NCBI GenBank assembly: GCA_017745115.1
Contig: JAGIAA010000007.1
Location: 1 to 64,000 of the forward strand
Length of the DNA: 64,000 nt
Direction: 5' to 3'
DNA from: Sphingobium sp.
Lineage (GTDB): Bacteria > Pseudomonadota > Alphaproteobacteria > Sphingomonadales > Sphingomonadaceae
The notes under the pieces were generated by a model that ran no database searches, was not told where the DNA came from, and was given only the letters and a program-made list of their open reading frames with translations. The translations under genes were made by a program, and so were the position numbers. Shown in pieces: positions 35,009-43,423 of the stretch (the first letter of the stretch is position 1; every line of letters begins with the position of its first letter).

Positions 35009-35025
35009 GGTTAGGAGCCCTAACC
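35009..35025. terminator. Perfect hairpin between convergent FkbM genes
   Basis: A seven-pair perfect stem GGTTAGG/CCTAACC with a three-base loop AGC lies midway in the 65-base gap between convergent genes (stops at 34984 and 35050). Without a T-run it is probably a bidirectional terminator or roadblock. Confidence 0.5.
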
Positions 35026-35049
35026 CTGCCCCCGGAGATGGCCGCATTT

Positions 35050-35787
35050 TCAATCGGCAAAAATGTAGAGTCTGTCCTTCGCCATCCATGGCGGATTAGG
35101 GTGTTGGACCATCCCCAGACCCTCGAGAAATTCCGAAGCCTCGTTCGCTGGCAGGCCAAAGTATTTCTGCTCATTGCCGGCCTGCTCGACCATGATCGCG
35201 GGCCGGCAGCGCTTGATCGTTTCGGTCGCGCCTCGAACCACGGGACCTTCGAAACCTTCGACGTCGATCTTGATAAATGACACGTCGGCAAACCCGAAAC
35301 TGTCTATCGTTCTCAGAGGAATGGGCCCGACCTTTCGCCATTTTGCATTTTTAATCGGCGTGCCCCCATCCAGATGGGAAAGCTGTCCCCGTTTCGCATA
35401 TTGGGTCAGATAGACTTCGCCGGCTGTTTCTCCGACGGCGCATTGGTAAACGCGTGCCTGTTTGTATCTCGCCAGATTCCTCTTCAGCGCGGCAAACAGA
35501 TCATAGGCTGGCTCGAACGCATGAACTTTTTCAAAGTGCTTTGAGAGAAGCGATGCCGTGGTTCCGATATTTGCACCGATATCCAGCGCACGGTGCCGAC
35601 GGGGAATAAGATCAACTACTTGTTTTAATTTACCTACGTCTTGATCAGGTATGTCCTCAAACCGAGGTAGGGCCGCGTAACTGTCGGCTTCTATTCCAGG
35701 GACCCAAAATCCATCGCTATCAACGATCTTCTTTTTTGCGTTGATCGTCTCAACCAGATGATGAATCTTTTTCCCGATAAAATTCAT
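35050..35787 (-). CDS. FkbM-family methyltransferase, copy 4
   Basis: A 245-residue methyltransferase. The SAM loop is RALDIGANIGTTASLLSKHF at 66-85, then VHAFEPAYDLFAALKRN, and VSFIKIDVEGFEGPVVRGAT in the second half. This gives the normal FkbM order. It lies 105 bases downstream of oxygenase copy 3 on the minus strand, giving the same oxygenase-methyltransferase pairing as the other two copies. Its sequence is distinct from copies 1 and 2. The intergenic 105 bases include AT-rich sequence. Confidence 0.88.
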   Translation of the reverse strand: MNFIGKKIHHLVETINAKKKIVDSDGFWVPGIEADSYAALPRFEDIPDQDVGKLKQVVDLIPRRHRALDIGANIGTTASLLSKHFEKVHAFEPAYDLFAALKRNLARYKQARVYQCAVGETAGEVYLTQYAKRGQLSHLDGGTPIKNAKWRKVGPIPLRTIDSFGFADVSFIKIDVEGFEGPVVRGATETIKRCRPAIMVEQAGNEQKYFGLPANEASEFLEGLGMVQHPNPPWMAKDRLYIFAD

Positions 35788-35892
35788 TTTTATATCCAGT
35801 TTTCCATTCGAAAATGATCAATCACTTCTGTCTCGTTCGCATGCTCATTCAGTCAACGGCGTCACATATTCAGTTAGAATATCAGACGCTTG

Positions 35893-36840
35893 TCATTTGC
35901 GGGCTTCATGTCCCGCTGCTGAAGGTTTTCGAGCCGCCATCTCGCGATGAACCGCGGCAACGCGCTCATTGAAGCGGTTTTGCGGATTGACCATGTCGCT
36001 GACGTGCATGAACCACATGAAGACCATGGCCGCCTCGCCATAGAAGATCTGATGCGAAATCAGCCGTGACTCTCCACTCCACACTTCGCCCGGCTCAAAC
36101 GCGATCTTGTGCTTGGGCAGGTGCTCCATCCAGGTGTTGATCGTGCCGCCCAGCAGATCTGCGTGAATATATTCGAGCATGAGATTTGGATCTTTGCCGG
36201 CGAACCGCCCAAGATCGAATTCCTCGTAGATTTGCCGCATATAGTCGTCGGAATGGTGGCTGACGTGCCAGATCCGCGGGCGAGCATCCAGATTACCGAA
36301 CAAGCGCGCCTGGTGGAAATCCGCGTCGATCGAATGATTGTCCCAATGCAGATTTTCAAACAGCGTCTGCGTCAGACGCACGCTGGGAATGAATCTGAAA
36401 GGCTGGTAGCTCGGGAAACATATCCCAAATATCCGTTGCATCTCATCTTGCGCGATTTTCAGCGCACGACGAGCGCGCTCGAAAATGTCTGGATCCCCCT
36501 TGCACAAAATGTCGAAAATGGCTTGCCGCACCGGATCGGCAAAAATGAGCGCGGGACCGGTGCGATCGAAGGCCGAGCGCTGTTCGGGTGCCTTGCCGGT
36601 CAGGAACAAGTTTGTCGTCAGTTTCTTGATTTTCCGGCGCGTATCCTTGTCTTCGATCGCGTCAATTCGCTTGTCGAGCGTTTCGAATGTTTCGTAGTCG
36701 ATGGGCAAGCGATAGCCGGAAAGGAGGATGAGATTTCCTGCCTCGAACAGATCGGCCACGCCACCGCGTGCAACGACCGCCCCGAGATCCATTTCGACAA
36801 TATAGTCTTTCACATGCGGATGGCGGTCGATGCGCGCCAT
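35893..36840 (-). CDS. Kdo-hydroxylase-like Fe(II)/2-oxoglutarate oxygenase, copy 3
   Basis: A 315-residue paralogue of the genes at 24936 and 32324. The H-x-D is H165/D167 (FENLHWDNHS), followed by ARLFGNLDARPRIWH. The distal His is H263 (SRLISHQIFYGEAAM); the Arg that follows in copies 1 and 2 is not at the same place, so cofactor binding may differ. An insertion around residues 60-120 makes it longer. It lies 49 bases downstream of kpsT on the minus strand and upstream of FkbM copy 4, so it may be co-transcribed with the exporter genes. Substrate inferred: Kdo linker or repeat sugar. Confidence 0.66.
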   Translation of the reverse strand: MARIDRHPHVKDYIVEMDLGAVVARGGVADLFEAGNLILLSGYRLPIDYETFETLDKRIDAIEDKDTRRKIKKLTTNLFLTGKAPEQRSAFDRTGPALIFADPVRQAIFDILCKGDPDIFERARRALKIAQDEMQRIFGICFPSYQPFRFIPSVRLTQTLFENLHWDNHSIDADFHQARLFGNLDARPRIWHVSHHSDDYMRQIYEEFDLGRFAGKDPNLMLEYIHADLLGGTINTWMEHLPKHKIAFEPGEVWSGESRLISHQIFYGEAAMVFMWFMHVSDMVNPQNRFNERVAAVHREMAARKPSAAGHEARK

Positions 36841-36889
36841 AGCTCATTTCCTTCCGTGAGCGGGCCGTGCCAGGCGTAAAGCCAAGCCT

Positions 36890-37558
36890 TCAAAAAGACT
36901 GCGGTGAGGCCAGCACGAGCTTGTACTCCGCATAGACTTCGTCAAAGTCCTCAAATTCCTCGATGATCCCATCACGGAAAAGCAAGAAGCGCTGGCAGGT
37001 ACCCTTGAGATATCGATGGCTATGCGAAACGATGAGCATGGCCTTGTCCTTGCGCTTCTCCATGAGCTCCACCTTGCATCGTTCGCGGAAGGTATCGTCA
37101 CCGACGGCCATCACCTCGTCCATGAGATAGCAATCGAAATCGATCGTCATGGAAATCGCAAAGGCCAGCCGCGCTCGCATGCCCGACGAGTATATGGCAA
37201 CGGGCTCATAGAGGTAGGACCCCAGTTCCGAGAAGTCTTCGACAAAGGCGCGGCGTTGGTGAAAATCGACGCCGTAGATGCGGCAGATGAAGCGCAGATT
37301 GTCGATGCCGGTCAGCTTGGCGTGGAAGCCTCCGGTGAATGCCAGTGGCCAGGACACACTCATATTGCGTTCCACGAGGCCGGTGGTCGGAGGTTCGGCG
37401 CCGCTGATAATCCTGATGAGCGTCGATTTCCCGGCACCGTTGCGCCCCAGGATGCCGACGCGCTCCCCCGGCCTGATCGTCAGGTTGATGCCCTTCAGAA
37501 TCGTCCGCGTGCCGGCGTTAGAAGGATATTGCTTGGTTACGTTGGTCAGCCGGATCAT
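36890..37558 (-). CDS. kpsT: Capsule ABC transporter ATPase KpsT
   Basis: The nucleotide-binding subunit of the inner-membrane capsule exporter. In its 222 residues the Walker A is [12 protein letters not shown], the signature is [15 protein letters not shown] (degenerate, as is common in KpsT), and Walker B is [13 protein letters not shown] with the H-loop in [10 protein letters not shown]. Length is normal for KpsT. The start overlaps the kpsM stop by 4 bases, and the ATPase is made directly after the permease. Downstream by 49 bases is oxygenase copy 3. Confidence 0.95.
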   Translation of the reverse strand: MIRLTNVTKQYPSNAGTRTILKGINLTIRPGERVGILGRNGAGKSTLIRIISGAEPPTTGLVERNMSVSWPLAFTGGFHAKLTGIDNLRFICRIYGVDFHQRRAFVEDFSELGSYLYEPVAIYSSGMRARLAFAISMTIDFDCYLMDEVMAVGDDTFRERCKVELMEKRKDKAMLIVSHSHRYLKGTCQRFLLFRDGIIEEFEDFDEVYAEYKLVLASPQSF

Positions 37559-38367
37559 TCTTCTTCCGATACCGCGTCGCTCGACCTCACCAGCCCCAGA
37601 CCCATGAGCGTCAGGACCAGGTTGAAAATGACGACATATTGCAGGTCATAATGAGCGGTTATCTTGGAGCCGAAATAGCCTTCGCGAATGTACTCGTTGC
37701 AATTCAGCATTGGCAGGTAAAGGACGATCTCGCGGATGCGTTCCGGCAGACCGTCGGCCAAGAAGCCCGCACCCGAAAACGGAAATATGAAATAGGACAT
37801 GGGTGGCCAGATCCTGCTCACAAGTTCCGTTCGTTCCGAGAGCGCACCCAGTACCAACGCCAATCCAACGCCAAACCAGCCCAGCAAGAGCCAGCCGCCC
37901 AGAACCTGAAGCGCATCTTCGGGGGGCAGCAGCCAATCAAAGGCCCAGAAGCCAATTCCCAAAATAACGAAACTGGTCGATGATCCGGCAAATTCCAGGA
38001 GCAGGCGAGCGAAATAGACGTCCAGAGGCTTGACCAGCCGATGGTGAAGCAGAGACTTATTGCCCGAGATCGCGAGGATGCATCGGCCCGGCATGTTGCG
38101 CCACATCAGCATGGATGCGTAGCCGGTCAGCGCGAATGCGACGATCGGTATGTCGGATCCGTGAATGGAACGCGTTGCAGACCACACGATCGTCACGACG
38201 ATCGTGAACAGCATCGGTTCCACGAAAAGCCACAGGAAGCCGATGTTGTTGCGCCCGTAGCGCGTCAGCATCTCGCGGATCAAAAGCGCGTGGAGAACCC
38301 GACCTTGTACCTTCAGGCACGCCCTTAAGCTCGCCTGACCCAAATAAGGCGTGTCGTTACTGGGCAT
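37555..38367 (-). CDS. kpsM: Capsule ABC transporter permease KpsM
   Basis: The integral membrane subunit of the exporter, 270 residues. It has an amphipathic start ([20 protein letters not shown]) followed by several hydrophobic segments ([43 protein letters not shown]), matching the six-helix ABC-2 type permease. The C-terminal region has [14 protein letters not shown], typical of KpsM/Wzm-like proteins. Start ATG at 38367 (MPSNDTPY) lies 11 bases inside the kpsE end. An in-frame extension to 38412 is unlikely. It works with KpsT, KpsE and KpsD. Confidence 0.93.
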   Translation of the reverse strand: MPSNDTPYLGQASLRACLKVQGRVLHALLIREMLTRYGRNNIGFLWLFVEPMLFTIVVTIVWSATRSIHGSDIPIVAFALTGYASMLMWRNMPGRCILAISGNKSLLHHRLVKPLDVYFARLLLEFAGSSTSFVILGIGFWAFDWLLPPEDALQVLGGWLLLGWFGVGLALVLGALSERTELVSRIWPPMSYFIFPFSGAGFLADGLPERIREIVLYLPMLNCNEYIREGYFGSKITAHYDLQYVVIFNLVLTLMGLGLVRSSDAVSEEE

Positions 38368-39466
38368 GTTCTTTGACACCGGCCAGCAGCATCGAAGCGA
38401 TCCCCCAGCCAACCAGCCCCAACGCTAGCGTGGCGAAGATTCCGCGCCAACGGCGTGGCTCGAGCGGCGAGTCCGGCTTGTTCGGGGAAGCAATGCGTTC
38501 GACATAAACCTGCTGACGCCGCGCTTCGTTCTGAGCTTCCTGCAGGGAGGCCAGCGCAGCAGTCAGCTGTTTGTCCGCGAATTGCTGTTCGATGAAATAT
38601 TTCTGATATTGAACCGCGCTCATGGCGAGAGAGCGGTCTCCGCCAGCCAGCGTGCTCATCATGTTGCGGATTTCCCGCTGCAGCGTCGCGTTTCGGTTCT
38701 CAAGACTTGGAATTTGCGGATTGAGCGGGGTGAACGCGCGCAACTGATTGAGCTGTGTTCTCGTCGCGATGATTTCGTCCTGGAGCTTGGAGATCATCTC
38801 CATCTGCGTGCTCGCCTGCACCTCCGGATCGATAACGCCCTCCCGGTTCCGGAACGCGGCAAGCGCAACGCCCGCCCGGCGCGCGCGGTTCTGGGCGTCC
38901 TCGACCTCAACCTGGGCGAAGCGGATCATGTCCTCGCGGCCTCGAAGGTTCATGCGATTGATGGTCTGCTCCGCCATGTCGAGCAATTGCGTATTAATGC
39001 GCAGGGCGTCTTCAGGCGTGTAAGCACGGACCGTCAGTGTCGAGATCGACGTGACTGTATCGCTATCAATTTTCACACGCTGGGAATAGTATTTATAAAG
39101 AGACTCGAACGAACCACCAAATCCAAGTGTATTAAACCGGTCGAATACAGAAATATTTTTGCTGCTATATGCTTTTTCGAACGCTCCGTTCCTATTGATC
39201 GCGATCAGAGCGTCGCGCGATTCAACGAAGGATTGAGCAGCGTGGGCTTCCTCACTAGCACTGGCAAATCCAGCCGACGCTAATACCATGCCCAGACCGG
39301 AAGCAGATGGCTTGTCGGGACTACGGACGACATAACGCGATTCGGAAATGTAGACGTCCGAAGCAAGAAACCCGAAGTAAATTACTGCAACTAGAGTCGG
39401 GAAGGCGACGAATATCCCAAATAGCTTATCAATCTTCTTAAGGTAACTTGACAATCTAGATGGCAT
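38357..39466 (-). CDS. kpsE: Inner-membrane polysaccharide co-polymerase KpsE
   Basis: A 369-residue inner-membrane adaptor that links the ABC exporter to the outer-membrane channel. There are two membrane spans, near residues 15-37 (GIFVAFPTLVAVIYFGFLA) and 343-362 (IFATLALGLVGWGIASMLLA). Between them is a long helical/coiled periplasmic domain (FAQVEVEDAQNRARRAGVAL; MISKLQDEIIATRTQLNQLR). The RYVVRSPDKPS stretch after the first span is typical of the PCP-3 (KpsE/RkpR) group. It is first in kpsE-kpsM-kpsT and is divergent from the export lipoprotein gene. Confidence 0.93.
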   Translation of the reverse strand: MPSRLSSYLKKIDKLFGIFVAFPTLVAVIYFGFLASDVYISESRYVVRSPDKPSASGLGMVLASAGFASASEEAHAAQSFVESRDALIAINRNGAFEKAYSSKNISVFDRFNTLGFGGSFESLYKYYSQRVKIDSDTVTSISTLTVRAYTPEDALRINTQLLDMAEQTINRMNLRGREDMIRFAQVEVEDAQNRARRAGVALAAFRNREGVIDPEVQASTQMEMISKLQDEIIATRTQLNQLRAFTPLNPQIPSLENRNATLQREIRNMMSTLAGGDRSLAMSAVQYQKYFIEQQFADKQLTAALASLQEAQNEARRQQVYVERIASPNKPDSPLEPRRWRGIFATLALGLVGWGIASMLLAGVKEHAQ

Positions 39467-39877
39467 AATCTTGTCTTTTGCACTAGTTGTTATAATTTGC
39501 CGACATTCCCAGCGGGCGGCCTAGTTGCGCGCAACCGGCGGAATTTGCAATCGCAAAAACTCTCCGCCCAGCCTGCGTCTGGGACGGCGATCTACCGCTC
39601 GAGTGGCGCAAAACAACCCGCACATTCTCTGTCATCCGCGCCCCACATCGCTGCTCATTCCAATCGCCCCGATGGAGAGCTAAGGGCGCCTTTGCGAGCG
39701 GATTAGTAAGCATTTTAGCGGGGCCGACAACATCTCTTTGTGGGCGTGCTTTCACGGCAAAGCCTAGCAGTCTGCCTCTTCATCCAAGAAACGCGCGCTC
39801 TGCGTCCATGTGGATTGATCCGGCGGTACGCGCACTCTAGATGCAGGGCCGAACTTCATAAGCGGACCACCGATCAA
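39467..39877. promoter_or_regulatory. Divergent kpsE / export-lipoprotein control region with inverted repeats
   Basis: A 411-base gap with no credible gene. It holds a perfect 12-base palindrome GTTGCGCGCAAC (39524-39535), a nearby inverted repeat TTTGC-AATC-GCAAA (39544-39557) and CCCAG-N7-CTGGG shortly after. These are plausible operator or leader-hairpin sites for capsule expression. Clear -10/-35 boxes were not identified. Confidence 0.4.
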
Positions 39878-41098
39878 ATGACCGTCATCAACCCCAAAGC
39901 CGCCAGCATGCTGTCTTTCAAACGAGGCTGCCTTCTGGCCGGTTTGGCCGTGGTTACCCTTGCCTTGTCTGGATGCGGAGCGCTCGGCGGCAGCGGCCCA
40001 AGCACCGCCAAGGTCGCCCGCAGCAAATCTGCGTCCGTCGGCCAGGCCGACATCCGCATTGTCAACGTCACCGACGAGGTCGCACGACACTTACTGACGG
40101 CATACCGCGCTCCCCTGTTTTCCAATGTCCTGGGTGAAGGCGCGCCTCCGAAAACAGTTATCGGGCAGGGTGACGTGCTTCAGGTCACAATATGGGAGAC
40201 GCCACCAGCGGTTTTGTTCGGCACGATGGGCGGGCAAGGCGTTGCCCCTCCGGGCGGCTCTGTAAGCATAGGCGGCAGCTCCGACATGCCAACGCAAATG
40301 GTCGACGACCGCGGACTGATTAGCCTGCCCTACGTTGGCGCGCTGCAAGCCGCCAACAAGACGCCGCGCGAACTCGAGGCCGAAATCAAGGCTCGTTTGA
40401 AAGGCATCGCCAACAACCCTTTTGTCACGGTCAGCATCGCCCGAAACGCAAATGCTAATGTCACCGTGGTGGGCGAGATCAGCACGAGTGGGCGGGTTCC
40501 GCTCACACCGCGCGGCGAACGTCTGCTGGACGTGATCGCGAGCGCCGGTGGTGTTCGCCAGCCAGTGAACAAAATGACGATCCAGATCACGCGGGGATCG
40601 ACCGTTGTCGCCTTGCCGATGGACGACGTCATCCGGGATCCGCTGCAAAATATCCGCCTGCGTGCCGATGATGTGGTCACCGCGATCTATCAGCCTTACA
40701 GCTTCACGTCGCTCGGCGCGAGCGGGGTAAGCGCCGAGATTAATTTCGAAGCGACAGGCGTCACGCTGGCCCAGGCACTCGGGCGGGTCGGTGGACTGCA
40801 GGACAGTCGAGCCGATACCAAGGGTGTATTCGTGTTCAGGTGGGAAGATCCGGCCGTGCTCGACCCCGCGACCCTGCAAGGGATCCGGACCGCGCCCGAT
40901 GGCAGGGTGCCGGTCATCTACCGCGTCAACCTGTCTGATCCGACGAGCTTCTTTGTCGCGCAGAGCTTCCCGATCCGTAACAAGGACATCCTCTTCGTGT
41001 CGAACGCGCCCGGGGCAGACTTGCAGAAATTCATCTCTGTGCTGTCGTCGACGGTCTTCTCCGTCATCGGCTTCACCAATGGCATCATCGGCCAATGA
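39878..41098 (+). CDS. kpsD: Outer-membrane polysaccharide export lipoprotein (KpsD/Wza family)
   Basis: Forms the outer-membrane channel for capsule export. The 406 residues begin with a lipoprotein signal: hydrophobic helix LLAGLAVVTLALSGC, with the lipobox LSGC placing the lipidated Cys at about residue 36. The poly_export domain follows (VIGQGDVLQVTIWE, DRGLISLPYVGALQAANKTP, NPFVTVSIA), then SLBB-type repeats (VTVVGEISTSGRVPLTPRGE, and a second copy further on). ATG at 39878 is chosen; ATG 39908 is possible. The frame is open upstream to 39740 but that part has no similarity. It may be called wza-like. kpsD is used for position next to kpsE. Confidence 0.92.
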   Translation: MTVINPKAASMLSFKRGCLLAGLAVVTLALSGCGALGGSGPSTAKVARSKSASVGQADIRIVNVTDEVARHLLTAYRAPLFSNVLGEGAPPKTVIGQGDVLQVTIWETPPAVLFGTMGGQGVAPPGGSVSIGGSSDMPTQMVDDRGLISLPYVGALQAANKTPRELEAEIKARLKGIANNPFVTVSIARNANANVTVVGEISTSGRVPLTPRGERLLDVIASAGGVRQPVNKMTIQITRGSTVVALPMDDVIRDPLQNIRLRADDVVTAIYQPYSFTSLGASGVSAEINFEATGVTLAQALGRVGGLQDSRADTKGVFVFRWEDPAVLDPATLQGIRTAPDGRVPVIYRVNLSDPTSFFVAQSFPIRNKDILFVSNAPGADLQKFISVLSSTVFSVIGFTNGIIGQ

Positions 41099-41166
41099 CG
41101 GCCGCATCGCTTGACGGGGCTTCGTTGGGACCGGAATTCAATTCATAGGCAGGAGAGATCGCTCCT

Positions 41167-42150
41167 ATGACCCACAAACTCTCCGCCGAATGGGCCCTCC
41201 AGGAGCGTCTCTGGATCGGCTTCCCCGGCGACCCGGTCGAATGGCCTGCCGCGCTGCCACGTGCACAGGAAGAGGCGGCCGGCTTCGCTTCCGCCGTCGC
41301 CGCACAAGGCGAGGCGACAATCCTGGTCGCGCGGACGGAAAGCGATGCTGCGCGGGCCCGTGCCCTCGCCTCCTCCGCGGTGGAGGTTGTTCACATGCCT
41401 TTCGGCGACGTCTGGCTGCGCGATACGGGCCCCATCGGCGTCATCGACCGCGAGGGCAACCGTGCCCTCGCAGATTTCGATTTCAACGGCTGGGGCGGCA
41501 AGTTCGACATGGCGGGCGACCAGGATATCGGCGCGCGTCTCGCCGCGACCACCGACCTGCCCTGCCGCCATGTACCGCTGATCTTCGAGGGCGGCGCGAT
41601 CGATACGGATGGCACGGGACTTTTCGTCACAACCGAGCAGTGCCTGCTCAACCCGAACCGCAACCCGTCGCTCGGCCGCGCGCAGATCGAAGCGCTGCTT
41701 TCGGGGGCATTGGGCCTCAACAACATGCTGTGGTTGGGGAACGGGCTTGAGCATGACCATACGGACGGTCATGTCGACAACCTCGCGCGGTTCGTAAGTC
41801 CTGGAATATTGGCGATTCCCAAGGCCACGACCGACAATGATCCGAACGCCGCGATTTTCGCCGATGCGGAAGCACGGGCGCGCGCTTTTGGCGTCGAAAT
41901 TGCTCATATCCCGTCCGTTGGACGCTATGTGATCGACGGCGAGATCGCACCGGCCAGCTACATGAACTTCACGATCACCAACCACGCGGTCATCGTGCCG
42001 CAATATGACGCGCCCAATGATGCTGCGGCGCTGGATGCCCTGCGACCCTTCTTTCCCGATCGCGCTATTGTCGGCCTGCCCGCCGATGCCATATTGCGAG
42101 GCGGGGGCAGCTTCCACTGCATGAGCATGCATCTGCCCGCCGCTGCCTGA
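41167..42150 (+). CDS. aguA: Agmatine deiminase
   Basis: Hydrolyses agmatine to N-carbamoylputrescine and ammonia (EC 3.5.3.12). The 327 residues show the guanidine-modifying fold: PFGDVWLRDTGPIGV, DFDFNGWGGKF, FEGGAIDTDGTG, the catalytic His/Asp set DHTDGHVDN, and the nucleophile Cys in RGGGSFHCMSMHLP close to the C-terminus. Length is slightly short of the common 340-370. ATG at 41167 has AGGAGAG upstream. Together with aguB, 18 bases downstream, it makes the two-step route from agmatine to putrescine. Confidence 0.95.
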   Translation: MTHKLSAEWALQERLWIGFPGDPVEWPAALPRAQEEAAGFASAVAAQGEATILVARTESDAARARALASSAVEVVHMPFGDVWLRDTGPIGVIDREGNRALADFDFNGWGGKFDMAGDQDIGARLAATTDLPCRHVPLIFEGGAIDTDGTGLFVTTEQCLLNPNRNPSLGRAQIEALLSGALGLNNMLWLGNGLEHDHTDGHVDNLARFVSPGILAIPKATTDNDPNAAIFADAEARARAFGVEIAHIPSVGRYVIDGEIAPASYMNFTITNHAVIVPQYDAPNDAAALDALRPFFPDRAIVGLPADAILRGGGSFHCMSMHLPAAA

Positions 42151-42168
42151 CGCTGCTCAGAGGACTTG

Positions 42169-43059
42169 ATGACCGATCGCCCCTCCCCAACGCCTTCAAG
42201 GGTTACTGTTGCTGCACTCCAACTGGCCTTCTCGGACGACGAGGCCGAGAATATCGAGGCGGTGGCGGACGCTGCAAACAAGGCGGCCGCCCGCGGTGCT
42301 AAGATCGTCCTGCCGCCTGAGCTGTTCGAGGGCCCCTATTTCTGCACCGTGGAGGACGAGCGACTGTTCGCCCGCGCCCGCCCTGTTCACGAGCATCCGG
42401 CCGTCACCACGATGCAGCGCGTCGCCAAGGATCAAGGCATCTACATCCCGACCAGCTTCTTCGAGCGCGAGGGGCATCACTACTATAACTCGCTCGCCAT
42501 GATCGACGACCGGGGCGAGATCATGGGCGTCTACCGCAAGAGCCACATCCCTGACGGGCCCGGCTACGAAGAGAAGTACTATTTCCGCCCCGGCAACAGC
42601 GGCTTCAAGGTCTGGGAGACGCGCTACGGCATCATCGGCGTCGGCATCTGCTGGGACCAATGGTATCCCGAAGTCGCGCGCGCCATGGCGCTCATGGGCG
42701 CCGAAATGCTCTTCTATCCGACCGCCATCGGCTCGGAACCCTATGATCCGACCCTCGACACCAGCCGCATGTGGCGCCGGGCGATGCAGGGGCATGCCGT
42801 CTCGAACTGCATGCCGGTGATCGCCGCCAATCGCATCGGCGAGGAAGAGATGCCGGGCGCCGTCGGTCCGCAGAAATTCTACGGCCACAGCTTCATCACC
42901 GATGAGTGGGGCGATCTCGTGGCGGAAGTGGAGGATTGGCAGACCGGCAGCCTCGTCGCGACGCTCGACCTCGAGCAGGCGCGCAAGCATCGCGCCGGCA
43001 TGGGCTTCTTTCGCGACCGCCGGCCCGATCTCTATGGCCGCATCGCTCAGGACATTTGA
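42169..43059 (+). CDS. aguB: N-carbamoylputrescine amidase
   Basis: Nitrilase-superfamily amidase (EC 3.5.1.53) producing putrescine, CO2 and ammonia. The catalytic triad is seen in order: Glu in LPPELFEGPYFC, Lys in GVYRKSHIPDGPGYEEKYYF, Cys in GVGICWDQWYPEVARAMALM. The C-terminal part has MGFFRDRRPDLY, as in AguB. Length 296 is typical. ATG at 42169 follows AGAGGACTTG; a TTG one codon earlier is possible. It is the second gene of the aguA-aguB unit and is followed by a small ABM-like gene. Confidence 0.95.
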   Translation: MTDRPSPTPSRVTVAALQLAFSDDEAENIEAVADAANKAAARGAKIVLPPELFEGPYFCTVEDERLFARARPVHEHPAVTTMQRVAKDQGIYIPTSFFEREGHHYYNSLAMIDDRGEIMGVYRKSHIPDGPGYEEKYYFRPGNSGFKVWETRYGIIGVGICWDQWYPEVARAMALMGAEMLFYPTAIGSEPYDPTLDTSRMWRRAMQGHAVSNCMPVIAANRIGEEEMPGAVGPQKFYGHSFITDEWGDLVAEVEDWQTGSLVATLDLEQARKHRAGMGFFRDRRPDLYGRIAQDI

Positions 43060-43084
43060 TCACCCCTCAAAGCAGGAGAACATC

Positions 43085-43375
43085 ATGACCGTTGCCCGCC
43101 TCTACATCGTGCCCGCCGCCGAAGGCAAAAGCGCCGAGATGGAAGCCGCCCTGCTCGGCGTCGCCAAGGTCGTCGAGACCCGCGACGGCAGCGAAGGCGT
43201 CCAGGTCCTGCGCGACCTCGGCAACGAGCATCGCTTCATTTTGATCGAGAAGTGGGCGAGCGAGGAGCACCATGCCGCGTCGCTGGCTTCGCTGCCCGAA
43301 GGCACGCTCGATCCGGTGAAGGCGGCTGCGGGTGGGCCGCCGGATGGCGCCTATTACGACTATCTGAAGGGCTGA
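43085..43375 (+). CDS. Small ABM-type protein (antibiotic biosynthesis monooxygenase-like)
   Basis: A 96-residue single-domain protein starting MTVARLYIVPAAEGKSAEME, with the alpha-beta pattern of the ABM fold (LRDLGNEHRFILIEKWASEE, then a C-terminal helix and YYDYLKG). AGGAG lies about 6 bases before the ATG. It is placed 25 bases after aguB, so it is probably the third gene of that operon. ABM proteins range from quinone-forming oxygenases to non-catalytic dimers. The reaction here is unknown. Confidence 0.82.
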   Translation: MTVARLYIVPAAEGKSAEMEAALLGVAKVVETRDGSEGVQVLRDLGNEHRFILIEKWASEEHHAASLASLPEGTLDPVKAAAGGPPDGAYYDYLKG

Positions 43376-43389
43376 TCCCTAACCGGAGA

Positions 43390-43417
43390 GCGCGCTCGGG
43401 CTCATGTCCGAGCGTGC
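43390..43417. terminator. Bidirectional hairpin terminator
   Basis: A ten-pair stem (43390-43399 with 43408-43417, one G-T pair), loop of eight bases, lies between convergent genes ending at 43375 and 43424. After it on the plus strand is CTTCCTCT. It probably ends the agu transcript and the oxygenase gene. Confidence 0.6.
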
Positions 43418-43423
43418 CTTCCT

